From NCBI GenBank assembly GCA_030835875.1, contig JAURQY010000095.1, positions 1 through 18,168 of the forward strand: a stretch of DNA of 18,168 bases. Direction: 5' to 3'. The notes below the pieces were generated by a model. It had not been told where the DNA came from and ran no database searches. It saw only the letters and a program-made list of their open reading frames with translations. The DNA is from Nitriliruptorales bacterium (lineage in GTDB: Bacteria > Actinomycetota > Nitriliruptoria > Nitriliruptorales > Nitriliruptoraceae). Positions 1-6,297 of the stretch are shown here, piece by piece; position 1 is the first letter of the stretch, and each line of letters starts with the position of its first letter. A program made the translations under genes and the position numbers.

Positions 1-55
1 CGACGTTCATGAGCACGGGGACGCCGAGCACGATCCAGACCTGAAGGATGCTCAC
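1..55 (-). CDS. N-terminus of a membrane protein, cut by the window edge
   Basis: A GTG at 55-53 on the minus strand opens a frame that reads to the window edge. It gives 18 residues, MSILQVWIVLGVPVLMNV, which are strongly hydrophobic and look like the first transmembrane segment of an inner-membrane protein. A GGAG sits about 5 bases upstream of the GTG, a good ribosome binding site. It lies 83 bases downstream of the recX stop on the same strand, so it may be read through from recA-recX or have its own promoter. Too little is visible to name the family. The start is supported by the binding site and the hydrophobic reading frame only. Confidence 0.5.
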   Translation of the reverse strand, partial: MSILQVWIVLGVPVLMNV

Positions 56-138
56 GAGGGCTCCGCGCCGGCCCGGAGGTGTTTAGGGACGGACCGATGC
101 CGTCAGCCTACTCCCGGCACCCGGTCGACCTGCGGCGC

Positions 139-861
139 TCATCGCTCAGCGGCGCTGCGCTGCTCTCGGTCGGCGTACACGGCGTCCCGTGCGGCCTTCC
201 GAGCGAGTCCCTCGGGATGGCCGCGCCGGACGAGCGCCCCGACGGTCCGACGCACCGCGACCTCCGGGTCGACCGCCCGCTGGCGGGCCGCCTGCTCGCG
301 GGCCACCGCGAAGGCGGCGGCAGCCGGATCGGTGTCGGCGGAGCGGGCGAGCGCCTCGTCGACCTGCAGACCGGTGAAGCCACGGCCGCGGAGGTCCCGG
401 CGGAGCCGTGCATCGGCGTGACCTCTGGCCCGACGCTCCGCGATCAGGACGTCGAGGAGGACCTCGTCGTCGACGAGACGCTCGGCCCTCGCGCGCTCGA
501 GCGCGGACTCCGTCGTCACCTCGTCATGGCCGCGATCACGCAGCTTCGTGCGGAGACGGCCCTCGGACTGCGGTGCGTTCGCCGTCGAGCGCCGGATGAA
601 GGCGAGCGCGGCCCCGACATCACCTCGGGCTTCATCGGAGACCGTCGTCGGGTCGTCGTCAGGAGCGATGCTCGCACCGCTCCCACCCGTGGACGGGGGC
701 GCGTCGGATGCGGACTGCCGTGCGAGGTCGACGAACTCACGCGGACGCACCGGTGGTGCAGGGACCGGGGCGGCGTCGTTCGCCGCTCCGTTCGTCGCCC
801 CGACCAGCGGCTCCCGGCGTACACCGCGTGCCGCGAGCCAGCCCTCCGCATCGACCGGCAC
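139..861 (-). CDS. recX: Regulatory protein RecX
   Basis: RecX binds RecA filaments and modulates their assembly and ATPase activity. The last 160 or so of 240 residues carry the family's three-helix repeats: ALAFIRRSTANAPQSEGRLR, then an R-G-H-D-E-V segment, LVDDEVLLDVLIAERRARGH, LRRDLRGRGF and RRTVGALVRRGHPEGLARKA. The first 75-80 residues are Ala/Pro/Asp-rich low complexity and make this longer than a minimal RecX (about 150-170 residues). The GTG start lies 2 bases after the recA stop with a GAGGG just upstream, so recA and recX almost certainly share a transcript and are translationally linked, as in other actinobacteria. A later internal start cannot be excluded because the N-terminal extension has no recognisable domain. 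Stop is TGA at 141-139. Confidence 0.9.
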   Translation of the reverse strand: MPVDAEGWLAARGVRREPLVGATNGAANDAAPVPAPPVRPREFVDLARQSASDAPPSTGGSGASIAPDDDPTTVSDEARGDVGAALAFIRRSTANAPQSEGRLRTKLRDRGHDEVTTESALERARAERLVDDEVLLDVLIAERRARGHADARLRRDLRGRGFTGLQVDEALARSADTDPAAAAFAVAREQAARQRAVDPEVAVRRTVGALVRRGHPEGLARKAARDAVYADREQRSAAER

Positions 862-863
862 GC

Positions 864-1904
<1,041 letters not shown>

Positions 1905-1998
1905 GGTGGGTCTCCGTCCTGTGTGCTGGGTCGGGTGTCGCTGGTGTCTCGGGGGGACCCTACGGCCCCACCCACCCGGGACGGAGGTGGATCCGTCG

Positions 1999-2013
1999 CC
2001 TGTGGAGAACAGG
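1999..2013. repeat. Short inverted repeat next to the LexA box
   Basis: CCTGT-GGAGA-ACAGG, two perfect 5-base arms around a 5-base centre, overlapping the candidate recA -10 and the expected transcription start. It could fold at the 5' end of the recA mRNA or be chance. Its arms resemble part of the LexA half-site (ACAGG) but it lacks the CGAAC arm, so it is not called a second box. Confidence 0.3.
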
Positions 2014-2016
2014 CTA
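2011..2016 (-). promoter_or_regulatory. Candidate -10 element of recA
   Basis: TAGCCT on the minus strand fits the actinobacterial TANNNT -10 pattern and lies directly downstream of the LexA box, so LexA would cover the -35 region. No good TTGACA-like -35 is visible. This would give a leader of roughly 100 bases. Confidence 0.4.
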
Positions 2017-2018
2017 AC

Positions 2019-2032
2019 CGAACACCTGTTCG
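2019..2032. promoter_or_regulatory. LexA (SOS) box of recA
   Basis: CGAACACCTGTTCG, read on the minus strand as CGAACAGGTGTTCG, is a 14-base site with CGAAC/GTTCG arms and a 4-base centre. It fits the actinobacterial/mycobacterial LexA consensus (CGAAC N4 GTTCG) with no mismatch. It lies about 115 bases upstream of the recA GTG and 2 bases upstream of a candidate -10 hexamer, the position expected for a repressor blocking the promoter. recA and recX are therefore inferred to be SOS-induced. The exonuclease start is over 320 bases away on the other side, so control of it by this site is doubtful. Confidence 0.88.
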
Positions 2033-2240
2033 ATGTCATGGAGGCGCTGTCCGAACGGCCATCGCACCGCCACCGGCCCGTCACCGGCCGTTCTCCGGCG
2101 ACCTCTACGGTCCTGCTCGCACCGCCGGTCCTCTCCTCCCGGCGGCGGTCGGATCGGCGCACTCTCCCGGTGCTGGATCCGGCACGGTGGTCGGCGGGTC
2201 GCAGCGCCGCCCACCTGCGGCCGTCCCGCTGTGTCGGCCC

Positions 2241-2267
2241 AGGACCCCCGCCCACCGCGGGGGTCCT
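2241..2267. repeat. Perfect 10-bp inverted repeat (hairpin)
   Basis: AGGACCCCCG at 2241-2250 pairs without mismatch with CGGGGGTCCT at 2258-2267 around a 7-base loop. The stem is GC-rich and has no T tract on either side. It lies between two divergent genes, where an ordinary terminator would not be expected. It ends about 20 bases before the candidate -10 of the exonuclease, so it could be a protein-binding site, a roadblock insulating the two promoters, or a remnant terminator. Confidence 0.6.
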
Positions 2268-2286
2268 CGCATGTCGTGACCCTCGC

Positions 2287-2292
2287 TAGCGT
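2287..2292 (+). promoter_or_regulatory. Candidate -10 element of the exonuclease gene
   Basis: TAGCGT inside a CGCTAGCG palindrome fits the TANNNT pattern; transcription would start near 2299-2302. No clear -35. The same GCTAGC core occurs upstream of ftsK and of the PPR-like gene. Confidence 0.3.
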
Positions 2293-2310
2293 CAGGACGC
2301 GGTGGTGGCT

Positions 2311-2334
2311 GACGGATGCGCCGACGGATGCGCC
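2311..2334 (+). repeat. 12-base tandem duplication in the exonuclease leader
   Basis: GACGGATGCGCC occurs twice back to back (2311-2322 and 2323-2334), 25 bases before the start codon. If translation began at the upstream GTG at 2302 it would encode a repeated A-D-G-C. It is more likely untranslated, because the ATG at 2359 has the better binding site. Confidence 0.7.
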
Positions 2335-2358
2335 AGCGGTCAGCAGGGAGAGGCCCGG

Positions 2359-3063
2359 ATGAGCGATATGACCGCGCCGGTGGTCCGCGACGCGAGCGCA
2401 CCGCGCCTCGTGTTCGTGGACACCGAGGCGACCGGACTCGACCACCGCGTGCACCAGCTCACCGAGGTCGCCTGGATCCTGCGCGAGCCCGACGGACGCG
2501 AGGTCACCCGCCGCTTCGTCCCCGAGCACACCCTCGACGGGGCCGAGGCCAAGGCGCTCGCGATCACCCGGTACCACGAGCTGCTCGCCGACGAGCCGCG
2601 CACACCCGACGCCGAGTGGGTCGACGTCCTGCTCGCGGACGCTGACGGTGCCGTGCTCGTCGGGGTCGTCCCGGACTTCGACGCACGACACCTCCTGCAG
2701 GCATGCCAGCGCGTCGGCCGCACGCCGACCTGGGACCACCATCTGCTCGACGTCGGCACGCTCGCGATGCCAGTGCTGGCCGCGGCGCCTGAGGTGCCCC
2801 GCGGCGTCGCGTCGCTGTGCGTATCGCTCGGCGTGCCGCACGACCCGGGCCGCGCGCACGGCGCCCTCTACGACGCCCAGCAGACGATGCGCTGCTTCGA
2901 CCGTGTGTGGGAGCTGCTCGCCGGACTCCGCGTGTCCGGCGCACCACTCCCCGACCCGGTCCCTCGCCCACCGTCGAGCCGCGAGGGATCCAGCGTCGAG
3001 GAGTCCTCAGCCTCGGCGTCAGCCGTCGAGGAGTCGCCGGCGGAGCAGGTCGAGAGCCGCTGA
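2359..3063 (+). CDS. DnaQ-family 3'-5' exonuclease (DEDDh type)
   Basis: A 234-residue exonuclease-fold protein expected to remove nucleotides from DNA or RNA 3' ends using two metal ions. Visible motifs: ExoI FVDTEATGLD with catalytic D21 and E23; ExoII GVVPDFDARHL with D108; and ExoIII, AHGALYDAQQT, with H167 and D172, giving the DEDDh set. It is stand-alone, not fused to a polymerase or GIY-YIG domain. The last 35 residues are Ser/Glu/Ala-rich (SSVEESSASASAVEESPAE), probably disordered. The ATG at 2359 is chosen for its GGGAGAGG upstream; a GTG at 2302 would be possible only as a leaderless start. The gene is on the opposite strand from its neighbours and its last 45 bases overlap the end of cinA. 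Specific substrate is unknown; proofreading, RNase T-like or repair roles are possible. Confidence 0.85.
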   Translation: MSDMTAPVVRDASAPRLVFVDTEATGLDHRVHQLTEVAWILREPDGREVTRRFVPEHTLDGAEAKALAITRYHELLADEPRTPDAEWVDVLLADADGAVLVGVVPDFDARHLLQACQRVGRTPTWDHHLLDVGTLAMPVLAAAPEVPRGVASLCVSLGVPHDPGRAHGALYDAQQTMRCFDRVWELLAGLRVSGAPLPDPVPRPPSSREGSSVEESSASASAVEESPAEQVESR

Positions 3064-4272
3064 GCCGAGCCGTGCGATGACGGAAGGCCGGTCGCCGGGC
3101 ACGACCCGCCCGTGCACCTCGCAGGTCCCGTCCGGCGCTGCGAGCGCCCAGAACACGGTGCCGACCGGCAGGTCGTCGACAGGGCCGGGGCCGGCGACAC
3201 CGGTGACCGCGAGCCCCCAGTCGGCACCGGTGCGCGCCCGGACGGCGAGCGCGAGCGCTCGGGTGACCGCCTCCGACACCGCACCCTCGCGGGCGACCAG
3301 GTCCGCGTCGAGTCCAGCGAGGAGCGACTTCGCCTCGTCCCGGTAGACGACGAGGCCACCGACGAGCACTGCCGACGCCCGCGGGACACGCGCGAGACGT
3401 GCAGCGATCGACCCACCGGTGGCGGACTCCGCCGTCGCGACACGCTGGCCGCGATCGGCGAGCAGCCGCACGACCGTCGTCTCGAGGTCGGCGTCGTCGA
3501 GGCCGCTGACCGACGCGCCGAGCGCTGCGACGACACGGTCGACGGCCGGCTGCGCGCGCGCCGACGCGTCGTCCGGGTCGCGGCCGGTCGCGGTGAGCCG
3601 GACCTGGATGCCGTGCTGCTTCGCGAGGAACGCGAGGGTGACGTCCGCCTCATCGGCGACGAGCGGCTCGACGACCGACGCGACGTCGGACTCTCCACGC
3701 CCCGCGACGTGCACGATGCGCGTGACGGTCGCACCGGTGACGCCGAGCTCGTCGAGCTGCGGGACCACGAACGTCGACCACAGCTCATGCAGCTCCCAGG
3801 GGACGCCGGGCAGCGCGATCACGCGCACCGGCCGCTGCGCACCCTCCACCGTCAGGTCGACGGCGAACGCCGGCGCGGTCCCGACCGGAGGAGCGGTGCG
3901 CGCGCCCTGCGGGACGAACGCCTGTCGCCGGTTGCGCGGCGCCATCGGTCGGCCGAGCGCGGCGAAGCGCGCGACGATCGCCTCCTCGAGGTCCTCGCGC
4001 AGCTCGAGGTCGGCACCGAGCGCTGCAGCGACCGCCTCGCGCGTGAGGTCGTCAGAGGTCGGACCGAGCCCACCACCGACGACGACGAGGTCCGCGCGGG
4101 CGGCGAGCCAGCGCAGCGAGCCGACGATGGCATCGACGTCATCGGCGACCGCGAGGTGGTGCACGACACGGACACCACGCTCGCGCAGCCGTGCGCTGAT
4201 CCAGGTCGCGTTGGAGTCGGTGAGGTCGCCGAGCAGCAGCTCGCTGCCGACGGACAGCACCGCGGCGTTCAT
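3019..4272 (-). CDS. cinA: CinA: MoaB-like domain plus NMN amidohydrolase domain
   Basis: A 417-residue two-domain protein. The N-terminal half is a molybdopterin-binding/COG1058-type domain: VLSVGSELLLGDLTDSNATW at residues 5-24 and GGGLGPTSDD at 66-75. The C-terminal part is the CinA/PncC domain that deamidates nicotinamide mononucleotide in pyridine nucleotide recycling: AESATGGSIAARL, a Y-x-x-E-A-K segment (VVYRDEAKSLL), and VTGVAGPG followed by LPVGTVFW. The usual ESCTGG has Ala in place of Cys. The ATG start at 4272 overlaps the pgsA stop as ATGA, so the two are translationally coupled; a longer frame upstream lies wholly inside pgsA. The 3' end overlaps the exonuclease gene on the other strand. 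Confidence 0.95.
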   Translation of the reverse strand: MNAAVLSVGSELLLGDLTDSNATWISARLRERGVRVVHHLAVADDVDAIVGSLRWLAARADLVVVGGGLGPTSDDLTREAVAAALGADLELREDLEEAIVARFAALGRPMAPRNRRQAFVPQGARTAPPVGTAPAFAVDLTVEGAQRPVRVIALPGVPWELHELWSTFVVPQLDELGVTGATVTRIVHVAGRGESDVASVVEPLVADEADVTLAFLAKQHGIQVRLTATGRDPDDASARAQPAVDRVVAALGASVSGLDDADLETTVVRLLADRGQRVATAESATGGSIAARLARVPRASAVLVGGLVVYRDEAKSLLAGLDADLVAREGAVSEAVTRALALAVRARTGADWGLAVTGVAGPGPVDDLPVGTVFWALAAPDGTCEVHGRVVPGDRPSVIARLGSAALDLLRRRLLDG

Positions 4273-4877
4273 GCGGTGGTCATCCGGACATCGGTGGCGG
4301 CACGCCCGACGAGCGTCCGTGCCCGCCACAGGTAGTCGACACCGGACCCGACGGTCAGCGCGACGGCGACGAACAGGAGCGCGTCGACGAGCAGCCCGTC
4401 GAAGAGCGGGAGGATGACGGCGGCGATCGCCACGATCTGAGCGACCGTCTTCACCTTCCCCCAGACCGTCGCCGGGACGACCACCCCCGCACGCCGAACG
4501 ACGAGCAGGCGCAGCGCGGTGACGACGAGCTCACGTCCGGCGATCACCCCGACGACCCACCACGGCACCTCGGCGAACAGCGCGAGCGACGCGAGCGTGC
4601 CGACGACGAGCAGCTTGTCGGCGAGCGGGTCGGCGAGCGCGCCGAACGCGCTCACCCCCTGGATCCGCCGGGCGACCCACCCGTCGAACGTGTCGGTGAG
4701 CGCCGCACCGACGAACACCGCGAACGCCCACCACCGAGCTGCGGGGAGCTCGTCACCGACGGCGAGCAGCACGAGGACCAGTGGGACGAGCGCCGCCCGC
4801 AGGAAGGTGACGGCGTTGGGGACGATGGACCGCCACGACGGCTGGTCCCGCGGCGTGCGACGAGCCGCTGCCACCAC
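4269..4877 (-). CDS. pgsA: CDP-diacylglycerol-glycerol-3-phosphate phosphatidyltransferase
   Basis: An integral membrane enzyme of 202 residues that joins an alcohol (probably glycerol-3-phosphate) to CDP-diacylglycerol, the first committed step to phosphatidylglycerol and cardiolipin. The CDP-alcohol phosphatidyltransferase signature D-x2-DG-x2-AR-x8-G-x3-D-x3-D is complete, at D62, D65, G66, A69, R70, G79, D83 and D87. About five to six hydrophobic segments surround it. Next to cinA in this order, it is the ortholog annotated pgsA/pgsA3 in actinobacteria, though inositol phosphate as acceptor cannot be excluded from sequence. Start: two GTG codons in tandem (4877 and 4874); a GGGGG run lies just upstream. 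The stop overlaps the cinA ATG by 4 bases. Confidence 0.93.
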   Translation of the reverse strand: MVAAARRTPRDQPSWRSIVPNAVTFLRAALVPLVLVLLAVGDELPAARWWAFAVFVGAALTDTFDGWVARRIQGVSAFGALADPLADKLLVVGTLASLALFAEVPWWVVGVIAGRELVVTALRLLVVRRAGVVVPATVWGKVKTVAQIVAIAAVILPLFDGLLVDALLFVAVALTVGSGVDYLWRARTLVGRAATDVRMTTA

Positions 4878-4942
4878 CGCACCCCCGACGTCGGCGCGGC
4901 CAGGACGGGCGTCGACCGCGCCACGGAGGATAGGCCGGCACA

Positions 4943-4957
4943 GGATCGGAGCGATCC
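4943..4957. repeat. Short hairpin between the rodZ-like gene and pgsA
   Basis: GGATCG-GAG-CGATCC, a perfect 6-bp stem with a 3-base loop, in the 93-base gap after the RodZ-like stop. No T tract. It could be a weak terminator, an mRNA processing site, or chance. Confidence 0.3.
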
Positions 4958-4970
4958 GGGAGCGAGCGCC

Positions 4971-5774
4971 TCAAGCGGTGTCCACCGACTCCTGATCCGC
5001 CGCGTCGATCGGTCCGTCGGGTCCGAGGACGAGCCGGAGGACCTCACCGGGACGTCCTGGAGGTCCGAGCGCCTCGCGGTTCAGCTCGACGCGTACCCCG
5101 CCGGCGTTCCCGAGGCGGAGCGCGACGGCACGCTGCCCGCTGAAGCGCAGTGTCGTGCCGGAGGGGACGAGGGCACCGGGTTCGACGAGCACGTCGTCGA
5201 CGAGGACCTCGAGCCACGACGCCGCCTCGAACGTGAGGACGACGTCGACCGGCGGGCCGGCCGGCTCGTCCGGGGAAGGAGATGGGTCCGGTCGCTGCAC
5301 CGGCGGTGCCGACTCCTCGGTGATGGAGGGCGTCGTCGCGACGTCACCGGGCGCGTCGAGCGGTGCGACCGCCTCGGGCGCGCGCCGTCCACCGAACCCG
5401 AGCACGATCACGAGCACGCCTGCGACGGCGAACACCCCTGCGATGCCGATGAGCCAGCCCGGTGGATCGCGGCGGATCCGGAGCGGCTCGCGTGGTGGGA
5501 GCACCGGCCCGCGGAAGGTCGGATCCGCACCGTGGAGCCGGAGCACCTCGTCCGCGTCGACGTGGAGGATGCCGGCGTAGGTACGCAGGAAGCCCCGCAC
5601 ATAGACGTCGCCACCGAAGGAGGAGAGGTCGCCCGCCTCGAGGGCCGCGACCTGGCGGGGGCGCGCTCGCAGCAGCCGGGCGCATTCCTCGACGCTCAGG
5701 CCCTGGCGCTCCCGCGCGGTGCGCAGCAGCGTGCCGGGCATGCTCACGTCGTGGCCGTCCGTGTCATGCTCCAT
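4971..5774 (-). CDS. RodZ-like membrane protein with helix-turn-helix domain
   Basis: 267 residues in the RodZ/DUF4115 layout. There is a Cro/C1-type helix-turn-helix at about 14-82 (GTLLRTARERQGLSVEECAR, with ALEAGDLSSFGGDVYVRGFL). One transmembrane segment lies at about 107-127 (WLIGIAGVFAVAGVLVIVLG), followed by a Pro/Ser/Asp-rich linker at about 130-175. A C-terminal beta-rich domain with LTFEAASWLEVLVDD and LRFSGQRAVALRLGNAGGV completes it. In rod-shaped bacteria RodZ anchors MreB to the membrane; in actinobacteria the role is less certain. The ATG start at 5774 has GGAG 5 bases upstream. It lies upstream of pgsA as in related genomes and may belong to the same transcript. A candidate -10 (TACTGT, 5818-5813, minus strand) lies about 40 bases upstream of the start. 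Confidence 0.87.
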   Translation of the reverse strand: MEHDTDGHDVSMPGTLLRTARERQGLSVEECARLLRARPRQVAALEAGDLSSFGGDVYVRGFLRTYAGILHVDADEVLRLHGADPTFRGPVLPPREPLRIRRDPPGWLIGIAGVFAVAGVLVIVLGFGGRRAPEAVAPLDAPGDVATTPSITEESAPPVQRPDPSPSPDEPAGPPVDVVLTFEAASWLEVLVDDVLVEPGALVPSGTTLRFSGQRAVALRLGNAGGVRVELNREALGPPGRPGEVLRLVLGPDGPIDAADQESVDTA

Positions 5775-5922
5775 CGGACTCCATGCCTCGGCACGGTCAT
5801 GCGTCGCCGAACACAGTAGACCCTCGTGCCCGATCAGGGGCGGTCGCGCGTCCTAGAAACGTGCCATCGCGCCGAACCGGCTGCAGGTGGCGCGGAGGCC
5901 GCGGTCGTGCGTCGGCCGGCGC

Positions 5923-5928
5923 TACCCT
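5923..5928 (+). promoter_or_regulatory. Candidate -10 element giving a leaderless transcript
   Basis: TACCCT fits TANNNT and ends 8 bases before the ATG at 5937. Transcription would start at or within a few bases of the start codon. There is no ribosome binding site between them, which is consistent with leaderless translation, common in actinobacteria. No clear -35. Confidence 0.4.
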
Positions 5929-5936
5929 CCGCCCCC

Positions 5937-6245
5937 ATGGACACGACCGCGCACCCCGCCCCCCGTTCGCTGCTCGCGATGCTGCTGGCGTCGCTCGTGG
6001 CCGTCGCGATGCTGCTGGCCCTCGCCCTGCCTGCCTCGGCGAGCTCGGACGACGAGGGCCCGACCACCGTCGTGATGGCGGCGGAGGAGCGCGAGCGCAT
6101 CCCGATCGCCCCGACGCAGCGTGACCAGCTCGGCCTCGTGCTCTACGGGCTCATGGGCCTGGCCGTCGTCGCCGGGATCGCGACGCTCCGTCGCCAGCTC
6201 AAGGGCGAGCGTCCCCAGAGCGACGGCGAGTTCCGCTGGCGCTGA
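5937..6245 (+). CDS. Small exported single-pass membrane protein, unknown function
   Basis: 102 residues, not recognised. Residues 1-35 form a signal peptide: short N-terminal region with one Arg, a hydrophobic core of Leu/Ala/Val, and a P-A-S-A ending before S36. Residues 36-64 are a short extracytoplasmic, acidic stretch (SSDDEGPTTVVMAAEERER). Residues 65-84 are a second hydrophobic segment (LGLVLYGLMGLAVVAGIATL), followed by a positively charged cytoplasmic tail (RRQLKGERPQ), giving an exported loop with a C-terminal anchor. The frame is open 37 codons further upstream, but that part is low-complexity, and the ATG at 5937 sits at the right distance from a -10-like TACCCT. It points toward ftsK on the other strand and diverges from the RodZ-like gene. 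Envelope or division role is a guess from context only. Confidence 0.65.
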   Translation: MDTTAHPAPRSLLAMLLASLVAVAMLLALALPASASSDDEGPTTVVMAAEERERIPIAPTQRDQLGLVLYGLMGLAVVAGIATLRRQLKGERPQSDGEFRWR

Positions 6246-6297
6246 CCGGACGCCACTGAGCGCGCCGGCCCCGCCCGCGACGCTCAGATCAGTCCGG
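6246..6297. terminator. Nested hairpin between convergent genes
   Basis: CTGAGCG at 6256-6262 pairs with CGCTCAG at 6281-6287, and an outer CCGGAC at 6246-6251 pairs with GTCCGG at 6292-6297. The right inner arm contains the ftsK stop. The position between two converging stops suits a two-way terminator, but there is no T tract, as is usual for high-GC actinobacteria. Confidence 0.4.

Larger units (their letters stand above)
1905..2358. other. Divergent intergenic region between recA and the exonuclease gene
   Basis: 454 bases without a convincing gene. It holds the recA leader (about 100 bases), a LexA box at 2019-2032, a candidate recA -10 element at 2016-2011, a short inverted repeat at 1999-2013, a perfect 10-bp inverted repeat at 2241-2267, a candidate -10 for the exonuclease at 2287-2292 and a 12-base tandem duplication at 2311-2334. 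Between about 2040 and 2240 I see no further signal. Open frames crossing it on both strands encode Arg/Pro/Ala-rich low complexity and lack ribosome binding sites. Confidence 0.7.

Noticed and set aside
1905..2255. N-terminal extension of recA by 117 residues
   Set aside because: It would begin beyond the LexA box, is low-complexity, and RecA starts normally at the GTG at 1904, which has a ribosome binding site.
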